Assembly (NCBI GenBank): GCA_947095535.1 | Contig: OX352773.1 | Location: 260,361,590-260,425,589 of the forward strand | Length of the DNA: 64,000 bases | Source of the DNA: Poecilobothrus nobilitatus | Lineage: Eukaryota; Arthropoda; Insecta; Diptera; Dolichopodidae | Direction: 5' to 3' | In this document: piece by piece, positions 1 through 10,350 of the stretch | How the letters are laid out: every line of letters starts with the position of its first letter | Position numbering within the stretch: position 1 is the stretch's first letter | Notes under the pieces: generated by a model | The model's database searches: none | What the model was told of the DNA's origin: nothing | What the model saw: the letters and a program-made list of their open reading frames with translations, nothing else | Made by a program: the position numbers and the translations under genes

Positions 1-290
1 ATGTTTTGGACTTGCCCCTGTGTTTACGAGGTATTAGTGATAAAATTTAGTATTTTGAGGCACATGTAACTTAGGCGTCTGCACAAATTTTTAGAACTTC
101 AATATCATGGTTTTACATGCCGTGTTATCAGCTTTTCTTAATTATAAAGACTTTCGTTAAAACTGAATAAAATACCTCTTAGTTTTTCACAATTTTTCAT
201 ACATATAAAGTTCGAAGAAAACTTTATTGTAACTTTAGTGCAAATCACAATTCTAAACTATTTTTATAGTCTTTTAAGAAATGTGCGCCT
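1..290 (+). mobile_element. Family A element, tail fragment
   Basis: The stretch matches the tail half of family A, with the phrases 'aacttaggc', 'aagtcacaattctaaac'-like sequence and the terminal 'gaaatgtgcgcc'. The window edge cuts off its head. Orientation is given as hairpin/GGAC end first. It is probably non-coding, and it lies just downstream of the LDLa exon, so most likely inside an intron of that gene. Confidence 0.6.
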
Positions 291-351
291 TTAAAAATCT
301 TTGTTTTTTCTTGGTTTTTTTCTTTCTTTTTATTTAATTTTAATAACTTAC

Positions 352-628
352 GAACAATTTCCATTCTTTTTAATAGATAAACATTCAAATGCTATTTCAT
401 CAGAACCATCTTCACAATCATTTTTACCATCACATTTTAAATTTTCTTGAATGCATGCACCATATTGACAACGGAATGAATTTTTTTTACATCTTACATC
501 TAAACATTTATTTGTTTCATCCGATCCATCTTTACAATGAACTTTACCATCACACCAATTATCAAAAGCAATACATTGACCATTATCACATACTTTATCC
601 TCAGGTGCACAACCTCGTTGTGATGTAC
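352..628 (-). CDS. Internal exon encoding two LDL-receptor class A repeats
   Basis: The minus strand holds a 277-nt open exon. A polypyrimidine-AG acceptor ends at 629 and a perfect GTAAGT donor follows at 351-346. The exon enters with two bases of a split codon and leaves with two bases of another, giving 91 full codons without a stop. It encodes two complete LDLa modules. The first has cysteine spacing C-x6-C-x4-C-x6-C-x5-C-x9-C and the second C-x6-C-x4-C-x6-C-x5-C-x10-C. Each ends in a calcium-cage motif (DGKVHCKDGSDE and DGKNDCEDGSDE). LDLa modules fold around calcium and bind ligands outside the cell or in secreted proteins. In repeat 1 the usual Asp before cysteine 5 is His, so one calcium ligand is missing. 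Repeat 2 has all four acidic ligands. Candidate parents include lipoprotein receptors and LDLa-bearing modular serine proteases; this exon alone cannot decide. No other exon of the gene was found. Confidence 0.93.
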
Positions 629-629
629 C

Positions 630-1430
630 TAAAAAATTATATACAAAAAGTTATCAGTTTTATAGTATAAACTGTTTGCGATGAAAAATATTTTGATTTT
701 GATTTATAATTAGGTTTACCAAATTCAATAAAATTAACCAGGCATAAAATAACTAATAATAAAAACATATTTTTTGTAATAATTTTGTTTTCAGTTTTTT
801 TTTTTTTTTTATAATTAATAATAAAAAAAACGAGTTAATGACACATAGATAGTAAAAATTTAAAAATTTAATAGGTATAAAAATGTCAAAAAAAAAAACC
901 GGTTCAAAAAATGTAAATAAGAAGCTTTTTAAACTTTACAGCGTACATATTATTATTGATTCACAAATTTTAACTAAAATAACACAAATTTTAACTAAAA
1001 AGAAAATTGTATTAAATAAATTATTAAAATTTCTAATAATTAATAAATTATTAAATATTATTTTTGTCACTAAATTTAACTTTAATGTTTTTTTTATCAA
1101 TTTTGTTTTTGTACAATCTTTTATTTAAGGTTAAAATGTCACGTTTTTATTCCACTATCATCACTTATTTCAGCATTTGTTTTTTGTTCTTTATTTACAT
1201 TGAATTTAAGTTCAATAAAAAATGAAAAAAAATTTTATATAAAAATTAAACGAAAACAAAAAAAAAAATAATTAAAATATAAAAATATTAAAACCGATTT
1301 TAACTTTAACTAATAAATATATACTGTTTCTAATCAAGTCTTCAAAGATACTGATTTTTTTTTTAAACTTTTATTTGCTTTTAAGCAGATTTTAAAAAAA
1401 TTTGCGAAAATTTTTGACATATTTAATATC
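630..1430. other. AT-rich stretch, no gene seen
   Basis: This probable intron lies upstream of the LDLa exon. It consists of T- and A-runs and low-complexity sequence. The 81-codon open frame at 883-1128 is Lys/Ile/Asn-rich and looks compositional. Confidence 0.6.
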
Positions 1431-1436
1431 ATTCTT

Positions 1437-2030
1437 TTTGTTTGTCCGTTCGTGTGTTTATAATATGTATTTTTACATTATTTGAGATAAAATATTTATA
1501 ATTAAATTTAAAATTAAAACAATAATATTATATCTACGAATTTCTTTTTTAAAGAGTTTCAATTTGTTTAGCGAATTTATAACCCATCAAAGTTTAAAAA
1601 ATCCAAAATATATTTAAATGGTTATATAAATTATAATACAAGTTCTACTAAATATTTTTTCACTCAAAATAAAATTAATTTACCTAATATTTTGTAGGTA
1701 ATTTATTATTTATTTTTTAATCGTTGTCCATTTTTCATAAATAGTTTCACTATAATATTTATGTCCTTCTGTCTGACCTAAAAATTTTGAAAGAAGAAAG
1801 ATCTTTCAGAATTCTAATTCAACGAGTTGCTACAGATTTTTTTTTGGTATAGTATCCCCTGTTAAAGATCTATTAAGGATTAAATATTGAAAATTTTCTA
1901 TCTTTAAACACCTGTAATTAAAGGCACCTGAACAAATGTATCGTTAGTAATACATAAAAATTAAAACTTCAGTATTATATTTGTACATGTGGTAGCGGGT
2001 TTCTTACGTTAGCTAATGCCCCTAAATTTT
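1437..2030 (+). mobile_element. Degenerate family A copy
   Basis: In order, the stretch keeps a 'tttgtccgttcg' block, a stretch like 'gaattctaattc', 'cacctgtaattaaaggcacctg', 'aaaattaaaacttcagt' and a truncated tail. This follows the layout of better family A copies such as 12969-13716. The copy is strongly diverged and its boundaries are approximate. Confidence 0.45.
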
Positions 2031-2035
2031 TCCTC

Positions 2036-2372
2036 AAGTTTTTAAATGTGTTTACGAACATAGCGAATGTAAAACCATCTTCCACCTTACGTATTCGCCA
2101 GAATTGGTGATGATTACATTAACAACGTGCAAAGATTCAAGGTGAATATTAACAACTTTGTTGACAATATGCCTGCCAATTTGAAATCTATTTTCATTCC
2201 CTAACTCAACTTCCTCTGGCCAGGCAGCACATTAGTACTAATGGTTGTATAATCTATTGTTTGGTCAAAAGTCCTACACACTCATAGAGAACTCGTGTTC
2301 GTTTTCACTCCTCTATAGTGCCTTTCGATGATTCTCACCTACTCTCGCAAAAAAAAACAAAAAAAAAAGCCT
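2036..2372 (+). mobile_element. Family E non-LTR retrotransposon 3' end
   Basis: A short open frame at 2112-2204 ends a C-terminal tail (RFKVNINNFVDNMPANLK then stop). It is similar to tails at 54.8 kb (FKKNVNTFIHHIPTNFK) and 23.7 kb. The 3' UTR has 'ggttgtataatctattgtttgg', 'cacactcatagag' and 'cactcctctatagtg', and ends in an A-rich run at about 2349-2370. The antisense copy at 47222-47480 shares this UTR. It is a 5'-truncated insertion, as is usual for non-LTR elements. Confidence 0.65.
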
Positions 2373-2394
2373 AAAGACAAGATATTACCTCAGC

Positions 2395-2640
2395 TTTATA
2401 AATTAATGTCAAAATTATACAATTTTTAGTATTTCCATTTAACGTTATGGGGAAACAAAATAATGGAAGATTTTCCATCATAACTACTGTTATAGTGAAA
2501 TCATAACTACTTTAATCACTACTACTTTTCATCATAACTACTGTTAGGTTTGTTCATAGTTAGAACTTTGAAATTTTGAGATATTTCAAGTTATATTTTG
2601 TGTCACCTCAGAAGTTTTTTTTTTACTTTCCCCTATTTAG
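2395..2640 (+). mobile_element. Family A internal fragment
   Basis: The fragment matches the middle of family A: 'aatgtcaaaattatacaattttt', 'atttaacgttatggggaaac', 'gaactttgaaattttgagata' and 'cccctatttaggagctatta'. A local expansion of 'catcataactact' repeats is present at 2477-2545. Both ends are truncated, and it abuts the inverted copy that begins at 2684. Confidence 0.55.
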
Positions 2641-2683
2641 GAGCTATTAGGCACCGTCTTTTTTTTAAAACAAAACGCAACAA

Positions 2684-3511
2684 GGTAGAATGTAAACCAA
2701 TGGTTTTTAAAAGCGCACATTTCCGAAAGACAATACAAACTGTTCAGAATTTATTGTGACTTGCACAAAAATTTTTAAATTTCATGTAATAAAAAAAAAT
2801 GTGAAAATAAGATTTTCTGGAATTTTGAGGGGCTACTGTAAGTCCAGAACTCTAACTAAAAAAACCGTTAACACAATTACTGGAGCTTTAATTCTTATGT
2901 CTTGCCGAAGAAAAGTTTGTGCAGGTGCCAAAGTTACAGATGTTTAAAAATAGCAAATTTTCAATTTTTGAGCCCTAATAGTTCATAAGCAGAGGGTGGT
3001 CCAAACAAATTTTCTGAGCATAATTATACTAATTCTAAAAGTTCTTTCTACCCCCAAAATTTCATATCTAAAAGCATCCGGAGTCCCTATCTAAAATAAT
3101 TCCGGAGTTATGAGAGTAGAAAAATCATGCAAAAGTTGATTTTCACATAACGGTAAATTTAAATACTAAATTAAAAAAATATATATAATTTTGACATTGA
3201 TTTAGAAAGGTAAAAGAAATCCTGTCGAATGACGTTTTCAGATTGAAAAAATATTAAGTGGAACATGAAATATACGCATTTAAAAATAGGGCTTTTTCAA
3301 AGAGTGAGGGGCTGTAGCTCCGTAATAGATGGGGCTACATGAAAAAGTTGTTCCACAAAATTAATTTTTTTATGAGACCTACACATGGTTACATTTTTTT
3401 TTCTCTATTTTAACGGTGTAAAAGTTTTGTAAAAAGACGGACGGACGGACAGGCAGAGTGAAACTAATAAGCACATTTTAACAAAAAATTTTTTTTGGAA
3501 ATGTGCTAAAA
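2684..3511 (-). mobile_element. Family A non-autonomous element, near full length
   Basis: This is one of the most complete family A copies, about 0.83 kb. On the plus strand it runs from 'ggtagaatgtaaaccaatgg' and 'gcgcacatttcc' to a GGAC-rich block (cggacggacggac at 3438) and a terminal hairpin whose arms are 'agcacatttt' and 'gaaatgtgct'. The outer ends are imperfect inverted repeats (GCACATTTCC and GGAAATGTGC). No open frame is conserved between copies, so it looks non-autonomous. The hairpin end fits a Helitron-like 3' end or a foldback end; the class is not settled. Confidence 0.7.
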
Positions 3512-3529
3512 ATTAGTTTTTACATATTG

Positions 3530-3680
3530 TGTTACTGATTTATTTAAAATTATACAGGATTTCCTTAAAATTGAAGAAATAGGGTCGCTTGATTTTCCGC
3601 AATTTTTTGTTCTTAATTCTAAAAAATTGTTACATTATCGCTTTCGAAATGTGCCTCTTTAAAATCTTTAGTTTTATGTA
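3530..3680 (+). mobile_element. Family A tail fragment
   Basis: A short degenerate stretch contains 'aattctaaaaaattgt' and the family A terminus 'gaaatgtgcctctttaaaatcttt', like the end at 290. It lies directly beside the copy ending at 3511. Confidence 0.4.
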
Positions 3681-3689
3681 CTCGCACGT

Positions 3690-4740
3690 ATGTGATAGTT
3701 CGTGTATATGTTAAAATTGATGCTCCATTTATTACGTGTTTTTACACAAGAAATTATGGATATATCAATATCATATTACTATCAGTATTGAAAACTAAGT
3801 TGATTCAGCTATATCGTATATTCCGTAAATTTATTTTTTTAATTTTATATTTTATTTTTTTTTTTTTTTTTTTTTTATGGTATATGTCTGCCCGGAATTT
3901 GTCCGCTCGCCCGTCTGTCAGTACGATACATAAAAAGTAAAAAGATTCATGTCGGTTCTCAAAATAAAAAAAATTATTTACCTAAAATTATTTTCTGATT
4001 TTTAAAATGTATATTTTTATAACGTATATCTATACTGTTAGTAAGTATGTTATGTAATGTATACAATAATTGTAACACATTTATAACAATATATTTGTAA
4101 TAGTTCTGTAGAAAAGTTGGAAAAATTATATTATAAATTCAGTTATAGTATATTTAATTTTAAATAATGTAAAGGGACTGTATGAATGTTTATGAGTTGA
4201 CAAGAATAACGGTATTCTTATATGTATTTGTTACGTTTTTTTCTTGTTGTGTTGTTTTTTTGTTTTGTAATATCGTAATACGCAAAAATCACTGATTATA
4301 TCAATAAACTTAATATGATTTTCAGGGAAATCCAATATTTTGTTTTTTAATCCAAAAATAACATTATGATATTACCATTAATTTTCAAAATTAACGTCGA
4401 TAGTTTAAAAAAATAAAATAACATATCGATTTTTTCTTCAAGCTAAGGCAGTTTTAATTTATGTTTCCAATTAACACTGTCGTGTTAAGTTTTGATTTCA
4501 TGTTTTATTAAACTTCAGCATAATGTTATTTATGCTTTTAACTTTTATGTATAGTATTATAGAGTCAATTTTAATTCTAAGAAAAGTCTGTGGTGTTTAA
4601 TTTCTGCAAAAAAGAACACTTTGATCACTGCCTAAAGTTATCAAGGGGAAGATTTTAGAACATACTGATGAATTTAACATCTTGAGACTAAATAAAAACG
4701 AACTTCAGTTCGTACAACCATATTTAAATCTACTAAATAT
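3690..4740. other. AT-rich stretch, no gene seen
   Basis: The stretch contains a long T-run at about 3848-3877 and otherwise unremarkable AT-rich sequence. The open frame at 3692-3940 runs through the T-tract and is rejected. Confidence 0.6.
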
Positions 4741-4837
4741 TTATAAAACGTATATAAGCCAACGATGGAATGCAATGCACAAATTGGAGTAGGAGCTCCA
4801 AAACGGCACGCGGATTACTTTAAAAAGTGCAAAACTT

Positions 4838-5044
4838 TTATTAAATTTCTGTAATAAAAGTGCTTAATGCCACCACAACGCTTCCTCCGTTTAACCGTCG
4901 CCCCTTAAAAGGAACAATTGCCCTGTTTAATATGTGCTCTATAGCAATGGGCACAGTTGTTCTGACAAAATTAAAATTCTGATACTTCCGTTCAAGGAGA
5001 ACTTCAGTTGCCTGTTCGTATATGTAGTTTAAATCCAAAATGAA
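4838..5044 (-). pseudogene. Unidentified coding-like fragment
   Basis: The minus strand stays open for about 68 codons without an ATG start. The reading includes ATEVLLERKYQNFNF, AIEHILNRAIVPFKGRR and LNGGSVVVALSTF and ends at a stop near 4841. The stretch is clearly richer in G+C than its surroundings and its amino-acid mix looks like a real protein. I do not recognise the family. It could be a remnant of a transposon gene, a processed pseudogene piece or an exon. No convincing splice sites were identified. Confidence 0.3.
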
Positions 5045-5354
5045 TTATGTGCCATTTTATACCACGTTACGAAAACTTGATTATGATACGAATATATTTT
5101 TTTCTTGCTTTAATCATATTTTCTTAATTCTGTCAGCTATTTTCACCTTTTTTCAAATAAACTAAAATTACTTTTTATTTAAAATTCAATATTATGTAAA
5201 TGTATAGTAGATCTTTATATAAAAAGGTTCTCATTTGTAATTTTAATATAAAAGAAAAATCTTGTAAAAAATTTTAGTAATGTCAACTGGATTTATGTGT
5301 TGCTCATTTTTACTTCTAGTTACAAAACAAAAAATAACAAAAAATAAAAAATGT
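5045..5354. other. AT-rich stretch, nothing recognised
   Basis: This is low-complexity AT-rich sequence with no repeat match inside the window. Confidence 0.5.
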
Positions 5355-6257
5355 TATGCATATAAAAAAACGTTTACCTCAGCAAAAACTAAATCTTGAG
5401 TTCTATGAATACAAGATGTATTTACCAAAATATATTTGGTTGTAAAGAAATTATTTAAAAATTCTTTTCACATCAGACAATATTTTGTTTTATAAAATAT
5501 AGAGAAAATTTTATAAATTAATATAATATAGTTTAGAATATATGATGTGTAAACAGATAAAAATAGTTAGAGAGAGAAAAAAGAGGATCTTAAATTACTT
5601 GGAATTTTTTAGTTTTATTTCTTTTGTTAGAAAAAAAATTTTAAATGTACATTAACGTATAAAAATATTAGATTATACATGACATTAAAACTTAAGCATA
5701 GTTTGTTTTAAATTTTTTTAAATGAGATCTAATCTGCTGATAAAATTTCAACCTTAAAGATGATCCTCGAAAAATTTAATTGACTTTTATTGAAAGTATT
5801 TAATACAAGTCAGTTAAAGAATGAAAAAAAAGCACAAGTTAAATAAGGAATTAGCATTTGGTTTTTCAGATAGAACAAAAACTAGATCGCGTTTGAGCTC
5901 TTTCTTTTAGAGCTTTTTTTCGTTTTTCCATACCCGTAATAATAGCCGTATGAGCATAATTCAAAGGAATAATAAATATTAATCATTATGTTTGTATAAG
6001 GTATCACAGATATAGGAGATCAGATAGATAAAGAAAAATGTAGAATATATTCTTGCTAAGTAGTGAATATTGAGTCGATTTAGCTAAGTGCGTCCATCCG
6101 TTCGCCTTGTAATGAAATTTGAATCTTATTCGCCTTATAATGAAACTAAGATTTTGAAATTTCCCCCTTTTCATTTTAATTTAAATGCTGACATTGTATT
6201 CATAGAACTTAAGATTTAGTTTTTGCTGAGGTAAACGTTTTTTTATAATATGCATAG
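5355..6257. repeat. Inverted repeat, ~60-bp arms
   Basis: The left arm is 5355-5413 and the right arm 6195-6257. Read on opposite strands they share 'aaacgtttacctcagcaaaa' and 'agttctatgaataca', with one substitution and a 3-base indel. The right arm falls inside a degenerate family C copy. The pair may be ends of a ~0.9-kb DNA element, or a piece of family C duplicated in inverted orientation. Confidence 0.6.
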
Positions 6258-6600
6258 CTATTGAACTTCAAAAATTTTGATCAGTGGGTTCCAAAAGCTG
6301 CCATATTTTTTATAAGAGCAAAGGTAAAAAAAAATCAAATTTTACCTCGAACGATTTCTGCAAAAGTTGGTTAGTTTGGCGTGAAGGGATTGAGTAAACA
6401 AATACGAACTTTACATAAATATATGTCAATACTTATTACTTATTTATGTAGGTTAGATATCTTAAATCTTCTAAAATTTGATTAAATTTTATGAAATTAG
6501 CATAATATACTATAATATTTCGTTCTAGTATTCTAGAATTAACATACTGCTCTTCTGAATTGAATAATCACAACTTAGTATTGTCCCGTAACTTGTTGTA
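5928..6600 (+). mobile_element. Degenerate family C element
   Basis: It begins with 'atacccgtaataatagccg' and then has a head module containing 'gaatatattcttgc' and 'gagtcgatttagctaagtg' followed by 'cgtccatccgttcg'. The body at 6260-6460 ('ttctgcaaaagttggt', 'tttacataaatatat') matches 37.4-37.7 kb. The tail is weak ('ttcgttctagtattc'). Confidence 0.5.
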
Positions 6601-8250
6601 TTTAAATTTTTGGAGATAATCTCTGCCACTATGGTATATACTACTATTACCACTATTGTCCAACTTTTAATACTGAATTCCTTTTTTGGGGATTTACAGT
6701 ATTTTTATATTCTCTTTAGTAGTATAATATTTAATTTGTCTATAACAAGTGAAATGCATACATTACATTTTACCATATATTTTTGTATATACTTGTATAT
6801 AATATAATATTATAAAGTGATGTTTTCAACAATGTACAGAAAATGTGTGAAAATAAAATAATAATATATATACAACATTAAAGAAAACATGTAACAAAAT
6901 ATATAGAAAATATACATAAATACTTTACTTTATATATAGAATTATATTTTATGTATAAACTTTGTTTTGTTTTTTATATACTTACCTACCCCTAAATCCA
7001 AAAAATAATTTGGTAATTTTTGGATTTTAGACAAAAGTACTTTAAATACATTCAGAATTTCTTATTGTCAGGCAAATTTTATTTTTATTGAATTTTCAAA
7101 ATGACCTGTTCGAAAAACTCCCCATTATCATCTTAAAGTTTTATACGGCCCACTTTTTTTATACGGAGCAACAATAAAAGGGAAGACTAAAATATGTCAT
7201 AATATTGACTCTCTCGCGAAGACTATGAGATTTGTGAACAAATTTACCGTTATTAAAAAATTTCACTTCTCAGATACTATTGATACGTTTCTTGCATTTA
7301 TAAAGGGGCTACTTTACATGTTTTTAATTAATGACATGATCCAAGTCTTGACAAAAATCTTCAAATATTAAAGGTTAATCAAACTAGATGACTTTTTAAT
7401 GATCACAACTTATTCTTCTGACATTTCTAATGATTTCATAAAATATCTTTAAAGTCCAAATTTTAGTTCCATAAATATTGTTCTTAAATCTTAAATTTAT
7501 TTCTTGGATTTTTTAAATATAAACAATTCAAATTAAGGCACAAAACATTCATGTTTTATATTTTTGTTAGAAATAATATTTACATTTTTATGAAAATAGC
7601 ATTTTGTCCAACTGTTTTTTAACTATAAAACTGGTGATTCAAAGGAATGATGATGCAAATATTGTGCAAATAAATACAAACTATACAAGAAAATCGGTAG
7701 GTACTCATTATAGCAAGTAAGAAAAGAAAAAAAAAATGTAAAAGTTTATGATAATGGATTAAAATTTATAGTTAGTAAACAGCTGTTTTACATAATAACC
7801 AACATAAAAAATATATATATATATATATATATTATGTAAATGTGAAAAAGTAGAAACTTTATATCATATATTCTGTTACATTTGGAAAAAATATTTTAAA
7901 TTTTTTGTCTTATTTTACCAAATTAAATAAAAAAAAATATAATTTTTTATACACCACAGAATGGATAAGGTTTCATTTCTTTATTAAATTTTTTTGGCAC
8001 ATTTTTTGATAATTCACGTCTAATAAAAAGTCCCGTATAGTTTAGAAAATCTATGAAAAATATTTTTTTAAAATACTTTTAGTTATATAATACGAGCTAT
8101 CACATGTTCTGAAAAAAAAATCCATCATTTTCCCCATACGATTTCATATCATAAAAATTTACTTCAAAGATCGTATATAATAGTACAGAAATTGTTTATA
8201 CAACTTTCATTTAAGTTCGATATTTAAAACAGCAATATAAAAAAATTTTC
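6600..8250. other. AT-rich stretch, no gene seen
   Basis: It contains an (AT)n run at about 7810-7831 and a weak CG-containing patch near 7145-7210. No open frame with protein-like composition was seen. Confidence 0.6.
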
Positions 8251-8251
8251 T

Positions 8252-8450
8252 AGATCTAACCAATTGTGCAGTGCGTTGAAGCCGGCTTTTTCAGGCGAAG
8301 ATCTCGAATTCAAAACACGTTCAGGTTAAAATATTATATAAAATATAATAATATAATGTAAAAAAAGATACAACTGCACCTGAAAAGGAAAAGTTATTTT
8401 ATTTCCTTATCACATTGGATGTTGTGCAGGAAACCAAAAAAAGAAAAAAA
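8252..8450 (+). mobile_element. Degenerate tRNA-derived SINE
   Basis: The 3' half (caactgcacctgaaaagg, then ttatttccttatcacatt) matches the SINE body at 41.5 and 48.2 kb. The 5' part holds a weak B-box-like 'gatctcgaattcaaaa'. The copy ends in an A-rich tail and is old and diverged. Confidence 0.5.
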
Positions 8451-8467
8451 GAATTTGCTGAAAATTC

Positions 8468-8499
<32 letters not shown>

Positions 8500-8507
8500 A
8501 GTGGAGC
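8468..8507. repeat. (AAT)n microsatellite
   Basis: About a dozen uninterrupted 'ata' units lie just 3' of the SINE tail. Confidence 0.9.
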
Positions 8508-8601
8508 TACATTTGTTTAATCCATGCAGTTAGGTAACTCATGACATTCATGTTATAATCGAATAATGATCTTGACTTTGTGACAACTTAGTCACTGATA
8601 G

Positions 8602-8850
8602 CAAATTGGGGTAATAATAATAGGGGTATTCATTGTTCTCTTACTGTCTCACTCGCCAATTCAAAGTTTGCGCATCCATGTTCTATTTCCTCCTATTTCT
8701 ACTTTCGAGCCAATATCCATTAACAGTTATAGGAGTTTCATCTAATTATATTAGCTAAACGCTGAGGTAAAGTTTAGTAAGTAAAAATCTGACACTACCA
8801 ATTGGGTATTTTTGACGTCTTTGGAAGTCTTTCTTAAAAAAAGAAAAAAA
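8602..8850 (+). repeat. Family F repeat, copy 1
   Basis: It pairs with 22205-22455 in the same orientation. Shared blocks are 'gtttcatc', 'aatctgacactacca', 'tctttggaag' and an A-rich 3' end (ttaaaaaaagaaaaaaa). The A-rich end suggests a SINE or the 3' UTR of a non-LTR element. No reading frame is evident. Confidence 0.6.
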
Positions 8851-9520
8851 ATAATTTTTTTTAAATTTTTAAACTCATAACTTCATGAAGTATATAAAAA
8901 ATAAAATAAAATTGGTAACTAAAAGTCATTAAAAGAAGATTATAATCTGGTATAACACTTATAATATGTTCGAGAATACTTTCTTCAAAAATTGTTCACC
9001 AATATTTGATCACCATAGATATCATATTAAAGGCATATAAAGACTATCATGACAGAATTATCCTTACACACTTTTAATGTTTAATTTTACAAAGAGAAAT
9101 TAACGTATATTCTAAATATAAATAAAAAACTAAAAGAAACCATTAGCAAAGAAATAATCAAATTAACTCTAAAGTCATTTTTTAAAGTCTAAAAAAAGGT
9201 GAATAACAAAATGAAACAATAATATTGATAATAATAATTGAGAGACTGCTTTTAATATATGAAATTCGTCAACAGTGGTTTCATTAACTGAAAGGTTGGG
9301 TTAGATAAGATATACATGACAACTGAAATACGATCACTACTTGTACGCTTATTTACCATTAATCCCCCATTATATTATGAAGAATCATTATATTATAGCT
9401 AAGGAAAAAGTACATGAGAAGATTGTTTTTTTTTATAGTGTTGTAAAAAGATAAATTAGGTGTTCCAAATTTAATTAATTCATTACAATATCTACAAATA
9501 TCCGAGATCGTTAAGCTTTT
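8850..9520. other. AT-rich stretch, no gene seen
   Basis: A 61-codon minus-strand frame at 9359-9544 has no family signal and its start overlaps the foldback element. Confidence 0.5.
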
Positions 9521-9525
9521 TTTTT

Positions 9526-10350
9526 TATAGCATTTTCTGGCCAAATTCAGGTATTTACTAATTATTCATAGGTATTTACTAATTATATTTAGGTTTTTGC
9601 TAAATATATTCAGGTATGTACTAAATAAGTTCAGATTTTTGTTTTTGGAATTCAGAGTTTTACTAAATGAATTCGGATTTTTACTAAATAATTTCAGGTT
9701 TTTTTTTTTGGAATTTCGATTTTTACTAAATAAATTCAGATAATATTTTTAATTCAACAATTGTAAAAATGAAAAGCTTTCTATTGATAAACATGCAAAC
9801 ATTCTGAAAAACATTTACCGTCGACTTATCTAACTTTGAACACTTTTTAACACTAAAAGTGTAATAAAAATTAAAGTACCTATTTTAGCTAGAAAATAGA
9901 AATTTTTGCAAAATTAAGTCAACGTTAATGGTTTTAATCAACTATGAGAAAATAGGTGGTCAAAGTTTGAATAACCCCAGTGAAAGTTTGTGGTTTTAAT
10001 CAATTTATTTGATCAATGTTAATGTTACCCTACCTGGTACCAACCAAAGTGAGATAAGTCGATATTTTAAGGAATTTTTACATGTTTATCAATAGAAAAG
10101 TTTTAATTTTTACAATTTTTGAATCAAAAAAATTATCTGAATTTATTTAGTAAAAATCGGAATTCTAAAAACAAAAATCTGAACTTATTTAGTAAAAATC
10201 TGAATTTATTTAGTAAAACTCTGAATTCCAGAAATAAAAATCTGAAGTTATTTAGTAAATATCTGAATATATTTAGCAAAAACCTGAATCTATTTAGTAA
10301 ATATCTGAGAATATTTAATAAATACCTGAATTTCACCAGAAAATGCTATA
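9526..10350. mobile_element. Foldback (FB-like) element with repeated arms
   Basis: The arms of about 300 bp (roughly 9526-9837 and 10050-10350) are inverted copies of each other around a ~210-bp spacer. Each begins with TATAGCATTTTCTGG and consists mostly of tandem variants of a ~20-bp unit like 'tttactaaataaattcagat'. Long inverted arms made of short tandem repeats are the hallmark of FB-type foldback transposons. The inner arm segments share 'ctattgataaacatg' and 'cgacttatct'. No transposase is present. The open frames inside it on both strands are artefacts of the ~20-bp unit. Confidence 0.75.

Noticed and set aside
389..670. 93-codon plus-strand frame rich in His and Tyr
   Set aside because: It is the antisense shadow of the LDLa exon, whose cysteine pattern and splice sites on the minus strand are decisive.
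2756..2947. 63-codon frame with several Cys and Arg
   Set aside because: It lies inside a family A copy and is not conserved in other copies.
3430..3460. GGAC repeats as a microsatellite or CRISPR-like array
   Set aside because: They are a fixed part of the family A, C, D and G ends and recur at the same place in each element.
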